A stretch of DNA of 64,000 nucleotides from Pseudobdellovibrionaceae bacterium. GTDB taxonomy: Bacteria > Bdellovibrionota > Bdellovibrionia > Bdellovibrionales > Bdellovibrionaceae. Of this stretch, positions 1 through 7,679 are shown piece after piece. The stretch spans positions 1 to 64,000 of the forward strand of contig JAEUWH010000056.1 in the NCBI GenBank assembly GCA_016785955.1. Reading direction: 5' to 3'. The notes under the pieces were generated by a model. It did no database searches, was not told the origin of the DNA, and saw only the letters and a program-made list of their open reading frames with translations. How positions within the stretch are numbered: position 1 is the stretch's first letter; every line of letters begins with the position of its first letter. The translations under genes and the position numbers were made by a program.

Positions 1-97
1 ATAGGTACAGAAGGTGGGCCGCTACCAAGCTTTATTGCGATAAACGATACAGTAATAATTAAATCGTACGACTCTACCTGCAAAAAACTCTATAAAT

Positions 98-425
98 TCA
101 TTTTAACGATAAATTGACCCACGAATTGTTCAAACGAACCAGACTAGCAAAGCTCTCCCCCATGATTTTTGTGACTCTTCTCAACGTATCGAGGGCTTTC
201 TGGTTGGTTCTCCCATTTAGAGTCACAAGTGGGTTTGGCAGTTGCGGTATTCAGTCTTACTCCGCCGTTAGCTTCCAACTTTTGTCCAGGCGTTGTGGTT
301 CCGATGCCGACGTTGCCTCCCGTGATTGACATCACATTAGCCGCGCTCACTTTGACGTTTGTTTAGTCGTCCATGAAGAAACCAATCGAGCCGTTTCCAG
401 AAACAATCGGGTAGAATTTATCCAT
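98..425 (-). pseudogene. Decayed tail-fibre / surface-anchor protein remnant
   Basis: Reading leftwards from an ATG at 425, the frame encodes a short stretch ending FFMDD, meets a TAA stop at 363-365, and continues in the same frame as TNVKVSAANV, then GNVGIGTTTPGQKLEANGG and VRLNTATAKPTCDS. The GIGTTTPGQKLE signature is typical of long exported fibre-like proteins that are abundant in Bdellovibrio genomes. After PTCDS the expected continuation is lost; another frame stays open down to a TGA at 98-100. The in-frame stop, the short length and the loss of the conserved tail show a degraded remnant. Its original function (surface or phage-like fibre) is inference from family resemblance. Confidence 0.55.
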
Positions 426-465
426 CTAAACTTCGTCAGTTGAAGCAATGAGGTATAAGGGTTAA

Positions 466-1423
466 GACTGTGTTGTATTCAAGACAAAAAAAACGTCTTG
501 GTCTCCGTACTCGAAAGAAACACTGGTAAAAAATGTAAGAACAAAGTTTTGTGGCCACTCTCAAAAAAAAGAGATACTTGATACTTACCAACAACTAAAA
601 GAATTAAATCGACAGCAAGATGAGTTTATAAAAAAAGAAATTGCTTCAGTGGCTGATGAAAAAAAGATTACTACAGAAGTCTTCTTAGATGTGGCAACGT
701 TTGTCACGGGATGGTTAAGAACAATGATAAACCATTCACTTTATCTCTTCCTACTGCAGAAAGTACCACAACAGAAATCTGCGCATCAAGTGAGTTAAGA
801 ATTAATGCTGGCGACAAACCCCGCCTAGGCATCAAGGAAAGATCAGATAAAATTTGCTGTAGCCGAGTAACTCACCATAGATCAATGAGTGAGTATGAAG
901 TTGCAACACAACTCAAGGGTTCAATTGGAATTCGATTGATTGACGAAATTCAAAAATCCGTTCTTGGAAAGAAAGATACTGACCTTTCATTGAGCATACA
1001 AAAATTTAACGGTATGGGCTGCACGGGACCGATCGGCCCGTTTACGGTACACGTGTGATTGATTTATTAATCAATTCGTCTATGAATAACCCCGAAATAC
1101 AAAACTTAGTCAAAGAAGCCAGTACACGAGCTAGAAAACCAGTAAAAAGTATTTTTTGTCTGCAAAGTGGAGCTGGAAATCACCATATAGACTCCGGAAG
1201 GCTCTTCCAAATGCAGAGAGACTTTCTAATAAACAATGACAATAAACTTTATAAATTCAAAGACGACAAAGGTATATTCCGACTTCCTAGCTCCGAGCCA
1301 GAAAAAAATCGTTTTCTAAAATCTGAAACCAAACGTCGGCAACAATGCATAAAGTATTTTAAGACCGGCAACGACAAAGCCGTTCAACTAAAATCCAATG
1401 ACCCTGAATCAGCTCAAAAATGA
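466..1423 (+). pseudogene. Fragmented gene of unknown function, three frames
   Basis: Three consecutive open pieces lie in three different frames and look like one protein broken twice. Piece 1 (466-798, no clear start) has an acidic/basic helix-like stretch ending VFLDVATFVTG. Piece 2 (frame opened at 711, to 1058) begins MVKNNDKPFTLSLPTAES and joins piece 1 naturally at about 708-714. Piece 3 (1055-1423, from GTG) continues with IDLLINSSMNNPEIQNLV. Several Cys residues (CSRV, GMGCTG, FCLQSG) suggest an exported protein, but the N-terminus is not recoverable and I do not recognise the family. Two independent frame changes argue for decay; two sequencing errors are the alternative. Confidence 0.45.
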
Positions 1424-1469
1424 ATTAGCTTTAGGCGTTTAAAATAGAGTGGACCTCTTCATATTGCCC

Positions 1470-1577
1470 TCAAATAAGTTCTAAGGCTCGCCGCCCGCAC
1501 TCGTCCCATTTGCCCCGCCAATCTTCTAACTGTTTGAAACTAAAGCCAAAATCAGTTCTATAATATTTCCAAATATA
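1470..1577 (-). pseudogene. Possible 36-codon gene remnant
   Basis: Between the broken gene and the toxin-antitoxin pair the minus strand is open for 36 codons without a start. It reads YIWKYYRTDFGFSFKQ then LEDWRGKWDECGRRALELI and a stop. The composition (Trp and charged residues, amphipathic pattern) looks like the C-terminus of a real protein rather than random sequence. I cannot name the family. The rest of 1424-1580 shows nothing else apart from the promoter described separately. Confidence 0.2.
1534..1564 (+). promoter_or_regulatory. Putative higBA promoter
   Basis: TTGAAA at 1534-1539 and TATAAT at 1559-1564 with a 19-base spacer, about 50 bases before the toxin start and directly upstream of the palindromic operator. 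The -10 is a perfect sigma70-type match; the spacer is longer than ideal. Confidence 0.4.
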
Positions 1578-1584
1578 TCATTGA

Positions 1585-1610
1585 GAGGTATACCTAAACG
1601 AGGTATACTT
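1585..1610 (+). promoter_or_regulatory. HigA-type operator: repeated GAGGTATAC palindrome
   Basis: AGGTATACCT (1586-1595) is a perfect 10-base palindrome. A second near-copy, AGGTATACTT (1601-1610), follows so that the common core GAGGTATAC repeats with a 15-base period (1585 and 1600). It lies between the likely promoter and the toxin start. Antitoxin-bound palindromes in this position autoregulate HigBA-type operons; binding by the HigA encoded here is inference. Confidence 0.6.
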
Positions 1611-1615
1611 AAAAT

Positions 1616-1909
1616 GTGGCGATTCAGTCTTTCTCAGATTCAGCAACGCAAGAGTTATTTACAGAGGGTAAGATCAGAAAAGCCGTTGGCTGGCAATCTG
1701 TTATAAAAGTGGCACTAAGAAAATTAGATATGCTTCATTATGCTGCTAAACTTTCAGACCTTTTGGCTCCGCCCAATAATCGGTTGGAAGCTTTAAAGGG
1801 CAACTTAAAAGGCCGCCATAGTATTCGAATCAATGATCAGTGGCGTATTGTTTTTATATGGACGGAGAGCGGGCCTAAAGAAGTTGAAATTATAGATTAT
1901 CACAAATGA
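1616..1909 (+). CDS. higB: HigB/RelE-family toxin
   Basis: 97-aa protein of the HigB (RelE superfamily) type, which cleaves mRNA at the ribosome. Seen: the N-terminal IQSFSD stretch, the central LEALKGNLKGRHSIRI and C-terminal WRIVFIWTESG then EVEIIDYHK, the family's usual layout and length (about 90-100 aa). The start must be GTG at 1616, because the in-frame codon at 1610-1612 is TAA; an out-of-frame ATG at 1614 overlaps it. The toxin precedes the antitoxin, the typical hig order, and its stop overlaps the next possible start. Expression is probably repressed by the antitoxin through the palindromes at 1585-1610. Confidence 0.85.
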   Translation: MAIQSFSDSATQELFTEGKIRKAVGWQSVIKVALRKLDMLHYAAKLSDLLAPPNNRLEALKGNLKGRHSIRINDQWRIVFIWTESGPKEVEIIDYHK

Positions 1910-1917
1910 GGACGAAT

Positions 1918-2208
1918 ATGAGTAATCAAAGAAAACCAACTACTCCTGGTGAAATTTTAAGTGAAGAATTTTTAGCTCCTTTGGGAATGACCCAGAAAGA
2001 GCTAGCCGATCATATTCACTGTGACGTGAAAGTTATTAACCGCATCGTGAACGAGCGCACGGCTGTTACCGCCGAGATGGCATTAAAATTAGGAGCGGCT
2101 TTAAAAACGACAGCAGATTTTTGGTTAAATGCTCAAAAGGCTGTTGATTTATTCAAAGCCCGTAAAGGAGTAGGTACATTACCTAAACCTATTCATAAAG
2201 TTGGGTAA
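1918..2208 (+). CDS. higA: HigA-family antitoxin, XRE-type helix-turn-helix
   Basis: Antitoxin and autorepressor partner of the preceding toxin. Seen: TPGEILSEEFLAPLGMTQ then KELADHIHCDVKVINRIVN, the classical HTH_3 helix-turn-helix of HigA antidotes, and ADFWLNAQ near the C-terminus, also usual in the family. I place the start at the ATG at 1918 (MSNQRKPTTPGE) because GAGGA at 1909-1913 sits five bases before it. The alternative ATG at 1906 overlaps the toxin stop and would add four residues. Family length (about 95-100 aa) fits either. The 220 bases after it contain no gene. Confidence 0.85.
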   Translation: MSNQRKPTTPGEILSEEFLAPLGMTQKELADHIHCDVKVINRIVNERTAVTAEMALKLGAALKTTADFWLNAQKAVDLFKARKGVGTLPKPIHKVG

Positions 2209-2403
2209 CAATTTAGAATGGATAGATCAAATGGCAAAAATAAGGTTTAATGGCAATAAAAAAACTGCCAAGACTATTTCCGCATAGGCCCTTCCTCCCG
2301 CAAGAAATTGTCATAACGTTTAAATTTTAGTCACATTTGTGTAATCTTTTCCCATAAATTGCCTCCTGTCTGGTCACCCGGATTGCATCTCTTTAGCTCT
2401 GAT

Positions 2404-2423
2404 AAAGGTGTACCTTTAAGGAG
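2404..2423 (+). promoter_or_regulatory. Near-palindrome and strong ribosome binding site before the P450
   Basis: AAAGGTGTACCTTT (2404-2417) is a 12-of-14 palindrome immediately followed by AAGGAG (2418-2423), five bases before the ATG at 2429. The Shine-Dalgarno fixes the start. The palindrome could be a repressor site or a small hairpin next to the ribosome binding site; no function is proven. Confidence 0.35.
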
Positions 2424-2428
2424 TTTCT

Positions 2429-5269
2429 ATGAAATTGATGAGCTGGGTTCTGTCGACATCGCTGATTTTGCCTCACGTTCCCGTACACGCTGCTTCCGGT
2501 AACAGTCTTTCGATTGATACAAAGACCTTGTATCAGAACCATGCCACCAACTCGATTATGGCCAATCAATCATTAATGACTACGAAACGTCAGAGTTTTG
2601 CGAAAGATCATCCCAAATTAGGTAATGTCCGAGATCAGCTTTTTACGGATATGTCGAAAGATCACAACATGCTCAACCTACAAACAGGTATGACGTTCTG
2701 GGAAGAATTCCAAGCCCTGCAAAACGGCGATCGTAAAGTCATTACCGACAAGTATCCAGGTGAATTGTTCGTGAAACTCGCAGCACGCGTGAAACCAGAT
2801 CTTTTGCATTTCATCACTTGGCTCAATGCCAATGGCTTGGCGGCTTTAAAATCTGTCCTGCACAACGCCCCCAATGGCATACTTGAACTGGAATCACTTC
2901 GTATAAAAAATAATCCTTACAAAGCCGATGGCCCGACCTATGTCATCACAAAATATAAAGACGTTGTTCAAGCCCTCAGCAATCCCGAATTGTTCAGCGT
3001 GCGTAACTATCATCAACGGATGAAAGACTCTGTCGGCGACTTCATGCTCGGCAATGATAAAAAAGCCGTCAACCACGAACACACGTGGGCGCGTAAAATG
3101 ATTGATATGGCAGAAATGGAATCACGCGTTCGCCCCCTGATCCGTTCTATCTTCCAACAAGAAATGAAAAATCTGGAATACATTAAGAAAAATCCCAGCA
3201 CTGGCCAACTAGAAGGTAACATTGAACTTGTGAATCAAATCGCTCGTCGTATTCCCGCAATTTTGACTATTAAATATTTTGGTTTCGAAGGCTTCACTCC
3301 CGAAAAAATTATGGAGTGGTCACGCGCAACGCAAGATGATTTTTTTCATAATATCCCGAATGATCAAAACAAAGCAGCCGCTGCTGTCAAAGCAGGACAG
3401 GAAATGCAAATCCAGCTGGTTAGCCTCGTCGACCGCAAATTTAGTCAAATTGAATCTTTAGCTCGGCTCTCACCGGCGCAACGGACAGTTTTAGACCGCA
3501 TGGTTTTAAGTATCGGCGAAATCAACGAGTCGATGACTCCCGATGAACTTATCGAGAAGGCTTCGGATAAATTGTATTTAAAAAAATCTGATGACGAAAA
3601 CATAGAGACCCTGTCCTCAAAAGAACTGGTAAGCCGTATCAAATCGCGCATTCGCACCAATCTTATCGGTACGTTGGTCGGTGGAATCGAAACAACTCAA
3701 GCCGCGATTGTTCAACCTTTGAATCTATTGCTATCCAATAAAGAATTGCTTGCGCAGGCTAAAAATTTAGCGATTCAAGCGCGATCGTCTGGTCAAGCGC
3801 AGCAAACATTCAACAACTTCATCTGGGAAGTATTGCGTTTCCACCCCGTGAACAATGTGGTTTTTCGCGTGGTTGAAAAAGACACCGAGCTGTCCGGGGT
3901 AAAACTAAAAGGAAAAAGTCATGTCATGATCGCAACTCAAGCGGCCATGTTTGATCCCGAAGCTTTCCCTAATCCTGAATCCATTGTTTTGGATCGTTTT
4001 GCAAGTCTTCGTGAAGAAAAATATTTTCACTTAGGGTATGGACATCACCGCTGCCTAGGAGACTATGTTTCCATGGTTCAAGTTCCTGAAATCATTGCGG
4101 GCATCTTGGCCCTTCCCAATGTTCGTAAAATGCCGGGTGAGTTTGGAGAATTGGACTTTAATAAAATGACAAAACGAAACCTGATTGGCGGAGATGAGTT
4201 TGACCGTTCATTCCCTGAACGCATGATCATCGAATATGATTCCAGCGAAGCTCGCCCTTTGACGATGAAGCCGATCGAAGTTCCAGACTACAACACCCCA
4301 TTCGAAGCTTATCTACGCGACTATGATCGTATTCATTTCCGCGGCTGCTTATCAGGATGGAATATCGTCCAAGACCAGAATGGGCAACTGCTGTACAGCC
4401 CTAGTTCATCGACAAAGCCCATCTATTACCCCAGAGATCCTCGTTACATCACTCAGACATCTGAATTTTCATCTCATCCCGAGATGTTAAAAACGGTGAA
4501 GAGTATAACAGACAACAAAATCAAAAATGGGACAGCGCTGGCCGGTACATTTATTCGCGGTAGCCAAGAATTTGCCATGAACCTGCGCGAAGGCAATAAT
4601 GATCTCCTGTATTGCCGATTGCCTATCAAATTCCATATTTGCTTTGAAAGCGAATCGGAAAAGGTGAAGAAAGTTCTAGGGATCGCACAAATCTCTCAAG
4701 ATGCCAAGAGTGGCGACAGTTTGGTTCATGCTCCCGTAAAAGCCATCGCCGGAAACAAAGCCGTTGAAATTCGTAATCAAACAGAAAAAGCAGATCCCCG
4801 TTTAGCCGAAGCCCACCGCCATATTTTTAGTACGTGTGCTTCATTCGCAAAGCTAACGGAAACAGAAAAGGCATTTTATGAAAATCGTTATTTTGGTAAA
4901 CCCGTTGACTTGGCAAAACTAGATACGCGCCAATCCCAACGTCCCGCCATGTGGGATAAAGACTTTGGCCACGAAGACTATTTCAGTGCTCAACCTCGTT
5001 ATTACTATCGCGGAAGCTATATTAATCCAGCCGGTTGGGGTGGAATGGAAGAACCCGGAAAAATTGATTTCTACGTGCGTTTGAATTTCAAATACCGAAT
5101 GTGTTTTGGTGGTAAACTTTTGAAACGAGTGCCTCGCTGTGAAGGTTACAATGCGTGCGTAAATGGAACTTACAATACCAAAACGTTCAAGTACGAAGGT
5201 GCATTATCGCCCATGGAACGAAAAGTTTATAACGAATTGATTTTTGCGGACGGACCTTGCGAGAAATAG
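2429..5269 (+). CDS. Exported cytochrome P450 with large unknown C-terminal region
   Basis: 946 aa. The first 22 residues (MKLMSWVLSTSLILPHVPVHA) look like a Sec signal peptide. Residues about 60-600 form a P450 haem domain: C-helix-like HEHTWARKM, I-helix GGIETT (418-423), ExxR at E467-R470, and the haem loop FHLGYGHHRCLG with thiolate ligand Cys542. Residues about 610-946 contain several Cys and aromatic residues (for example RGCLSGWN and RYYYRGSY) and I recognise no family. Bacterial P450s are normally about 400 aa and cytosolic. No ferredoxin or reductase gene is adjacent; the next gene, 58 bases on, is a RoxA-like dihaem oxygenase. That favours peroxygenase or hydroperoxide-rearranging chemistry outside the cytoplasm, which is inference. 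Confidence 0.8.
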   Translation: MKLMSWVLSTSLILPHVPVHAASGNSLSIDTKTLYQNHATNSIMANQSLMTTKRQSFAKDHPKLGNVRDQLFTDMSKDHNMLNLQTGMTFWEEFQALQNGDRKVITDKYPGELFVKLAARVKPDLLHFITWLNANGLAALKSVLHNAPNGILELESLRIKNNPYKADGPTYVITKYKDVVQALSNPELFSVRNYHQRMKDSVGDFMLGNDKKAVNHEHTWARKMIDMAEMESRVRPLIRSIFQQEMKNLEYIKKNPSTGQLEGNIELVNQIARRIPAILTIKYFGFEGFTPEKIMEWSRATQDDFFHNIPNDQNKAAAAVKAGQEMQIQLVSLVDRKFSQIESLARLSPAQRTVLDRMVLSIGEINESMTPDELIEKASDKLYLKKSDDENIETLSSKELVSRIKSRIRTNLIGTLVGGIETTQAAIVQPLNLLLSNKELLAQAKNLAIQARSSGQAQQTFNNFIWEVLRFHPVNNVVFRVVEKDTELSGVKLKGKSHVMIATQAAMFDPEAFPNPESIVLDRFASLREEKYFHLGYGHHRCLGDYVSMVQVPEIIAGILALPNVRKMPGEFGELDFNKMTKRNLIGGDEFDRSFPERMIIEYDSSEARPLTMKPIEVPDYNTPFEAYLRDYDRIHFRGCLSGWNIVQDQNGQLLYSPSSSTKPIYYPRDPRYITQTSEFSSHPEMLKTVKSITDNKIKNGTALAGTFIRGSQEFAMNLREGNNDLLYCRLPIKFHICFESESEKVKKVLGIAQISQDAKSGDSLVHAPVKAIAGNKAVEIRNQTEKADPRLAEAHRHIFSTCASFAKLTETEKAFYENRYFGKPVDLAKLDTRQSQRPAMWDKDFGHEDYFSAQPRYYYRGSYINPAGWGGMEEPGKIDFYVRLNFKYRMCFGGKLLKRVPRCEGYNACVNGTYNTKTFKYEGALSPMERKVYNELIFADGPCEK

Positions 5270-5327
5270 CGAATGACGTCACAAGATTCGTTCATGTTTG
5301 ATTGAATTTGTTTTTTAAGGAGCACGT

Positions 5328-7628
5328 ATGAGAATGAGGAGCCTCTTTTTTTTCAGTCTAATTTGTTTGGGTGTCGCCGAGGCGGCTCAGGACAGCAATA
5401 ATTGCGAATCGCAAACGTACAGCTTCGGAGCCAAAGCGTTAACCAAACCCGGCTTTGATCAACGCACGCAAAAATGTTTTTTCGATACGCCTTCAGGACT
5501 AAAAGATAACGACCTTGCTGATTTCAATCATCTCAGCGAAGGGGCGGATGTTTTCCCCTACGAATGGTTCATGTCCTTGAAATCTCTAAATTTCAAAGAT
5601 GATGACAATAAATCAACTAAAGCATTTTCCTCGGAAATGGATAAACGTTTTGGTTTTATGCAGGCCCATAGTCGCGACTCGTATAAGATCCTCAATGGAA
5701 AAAAACGAAGAATCAAATACCTTATGCCCTACGTAGGACTCTCGGCTTCGTGGTCTACACAAACAGCCGACGATAAAAAAATTCTGCACTCTGGAAACGT
5801 GGGTGACTCGGCCGATGCCTATGCGGCGTACGAAAATGCAGAGGGTAAGTTTATCAAAGAAGATCAGGTGATTAAGAACGTCGTGGGGATTGACGGAAAA
5901 AACTATAAATCCATCCGCATGGTAGGTACAAACTGTGCCTTGTGCCATTCTTCCGAGATGACGTATTCGACAAATACCCACTACACCCCCGTATTCCGTG
6001 TGCAGGGTGGACCAGCCATGATGAATATCAAAGGCTTTTTCAAAGATATGATTGGCTCCACGATTGTGATGTTTGTGAAAGGAAAAAATTTAGAAAATTT
6101 TTTAGCGGACATAAAACAAAAAAATCCGATGTTAAGCCATATCAATCCTCAAAAAGATGCGGCCGAAGTAAAATCTCATTTTTGCAGAAATGTTGCCAAA
6201 CAAACACAGCAAGCCGGTCGTGGTGGTGAATTTCTAGTCGCCGCAGCCAAAGTATGCTTTCCATCCATGGTCATTTCACTGTTGAAAGCGTCGAAAGGTG
6301 ATACTGATCGCATGTTCTTGGCGCAAGATGCTTTGCGCTCGACCTACAAATTGTTGCTCAATAAAACATACGGTTTCAAACCCGAGGACAATATCGGTCA
6401 TTTAGAGCAACGTATGAATTTCCTGGCGTTCTTAAGTTCAGGTAACAATCCCACAATTTTAGAAACCGTATCGGCATTTAACCGCACCGACGCCTTTGGA
6501 CGAATTTCCAACCAAGTGCTACGAACAGATTTTCCTGTGGATCTAACGGCTCCTGTGTCATTGCCTTGGGTATGGGGCCTCAAGTACATGGCAAATTTGC
6601 ATTACAATGGAAATTCAAATTCCGTTATTCTGCGCAACGTAGGCCAGTCCCTGGGCCTGGGCGCTATGGTGACAAGTCCACAATTGGATTCTACAGTTTT
6701 GGTACACAATTTGGATCGCTTAGAAAACCTTACACACAAAATTAAAGTTCCCGAATGGAACGACATATTTGCAGACGTTTTAGATAAAAATAAACCGGAA
6801 CAATACTTGAAAGAATTTGAAATTATAACCGATAAAGCCACCCTTAACCGTGGTTTCAAAATTTACCAGCAAGAGTGTCAGTCCTGTCACGAGTCCAACC
6901 GCTTGGTGGGCCCGGCCGGAATTCTTCGAGAATATAAAATGTATCCGTTGTCTAGTTCGGATGGCCCGTATAGCCCGAACACGGATTCACGCGCCGCCTT
7001 GAATGCGATTGTTCCTGTCAAAGTCACCGCCGACAAAACTATCGCATTTGAAGAGAAAATTTTTAATGACGTCGCCGGCATCAAGGCACGCTATTACAGC
7101 AACTATGCGGTAACTGAAAAGCAAAAAAATGAAATGGAGTTTACCTCTATTCGTGGTAACGAATTTTTTAGAGACACCTATCTGGGCTCTGAAGAAAATA
7201 AAAAAGGTAATAATTATGGCAAAATCGAACCGGGCAACGGCTATAAAGCCAAACATCTTTCCGGTATGTGGGCCACGGCTCCTTTCCTGCATAACGGATC
7301 CGTTCCCAACATGATGTTGCTATTAACTCATGAAAGTAAACGCCCTAAATATTTTAACGTAAAATCTAACGAGTTTGATCCTATCCATTTAGGATTCAAG
7401 AATTGGGAACGCCCCAACAATGCCCCTTGTGATGCAAAAAATCCCGCCGATGACATCTGTTTTAACACTCAACAAAAAGATGAGCGTGGTCATTCAATGG
7501 GTAACTCGAACCAAGGTCACAACTGGGGAACCAGCCTGTCGCAAGCCGAAAAGATGGATTTGATTAACTTTTTGAAATATCTTCCGCCGGAGCCTGAATA
7601 TGCTTGGGAAAGCCAGACGGCCTACTAG
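5328..7628 (+). CDS. RoxA-like dihaem c-type cytochrome / oxygenase
   Basis: 766 aa with a signal peptide (MRMRSLFFFSLICLGVAEA). Two c-haem motifs are visible, CALCH at 203-207 and CQSCH at 517-521, about 310 residues apart. The C-terminal KAKHLSGMWATAPFLHNGS stretch is the hallmark of RoxA/RoxB rubber oxygenases and related dihaem proteins of the cytochrome c peroxidase superfamily. RoxA enzymes are periplasmic or secreted, somewhat shorter (about 680-700 aa), and cleave unsaturated carbon chains with O2. The substrate here is unknown; unsaturated lipids or isoprenoids are plausible. AAGGAG lies before the ATG. It probably shares a transcript with the P450 upstream, so the two may act in series. 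Confidence 0.8.
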   Translation: MRMRSLFFFSLICLGVAEAAQDSNNCESQTYSFGAKALTKPGFDQRTQKCFFDTPSGLKDNDLADFNHLSEGADVFPYEWFMSLKSLNFKDDDNKSTKAFSSEMDKRFGFMQAHSRDSYKILNGKKRRIKYLMPYVGLSASWSTQTADDKKILHSGNVGDSADAYAAYENAEGKFIKEDQVIKNVVGIDGKNYKSIRMVGTNCALCHSSEMTYSTNTHYTPVFRVQGGPAMMNIKGFFKDMIGSTIVMFVKGKNLENFLADIKQKNPMLSHINPQKDAAEVKSHFCRNVAKQTQQAGRGGEFLVAAAKVCFPSMVISLLKASKGDTDRMFLAQDALRSTYKLLLNKTYGFKPEDNIGHLEQRMNFLAFLSSGNNPTILETVSAFNRTDAFGRISNQVLRTDFPVDLTAPVSLPWVWGLKYMANLHYNGNSNSVILRNVGQSLGLGAMVTSPQLDSTVLVHNLDRLENLTHKIKVPEWNDIFADVLDKNKPEQYLKEFEIITDKATLNRGFKIYQQECQSCHESNRLVGPAGILREYKMYPLSSSDGPYSPNTDSRAALNAIVPVKVTADKTIAFEEKIFNDVAGIKARYYSNYAVTEKQKNEMEFTSIRGNEFFRDTYLGSEENKKGNNYGKIEPGNGYKAKHLSGMWATAPFLHNGSVPNMMLLLTHESKRPKYFNVKSNEFDPIHLGFKNWERPNNAPCDAKNPADDICFNTQQKDERGHSMGNSNQGHNWGTSLSQAEKMDLINFLKYLPPEPEYAWESQTAY

Positions 7629-7648
7629 ATAAACATCCAAGGGGCAGC

Positions 7649-7678
7649 GGCGCCACTCACACCCAAGATGGCGGCGCC
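7649..7678. terminator. Possible hairpin between convergent genes
   Basis: GGCGCC occurs at 7649-7654 and again at 7673-7678 and could form a GC stem in the 51-base gap between the RoxA-like gene and recG, which converge here. There is no U-rich tail on either side, so termination is only a suggestion. Confidence 0.25.
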
Positions 7679-7679
7679 T

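Noticed and set aside
5613-5981. 122-codon minus-strand frame inside the RoxA-like gene
   Set aside because: It is antisense to a gene with clear haem motifs and shows no independent features.
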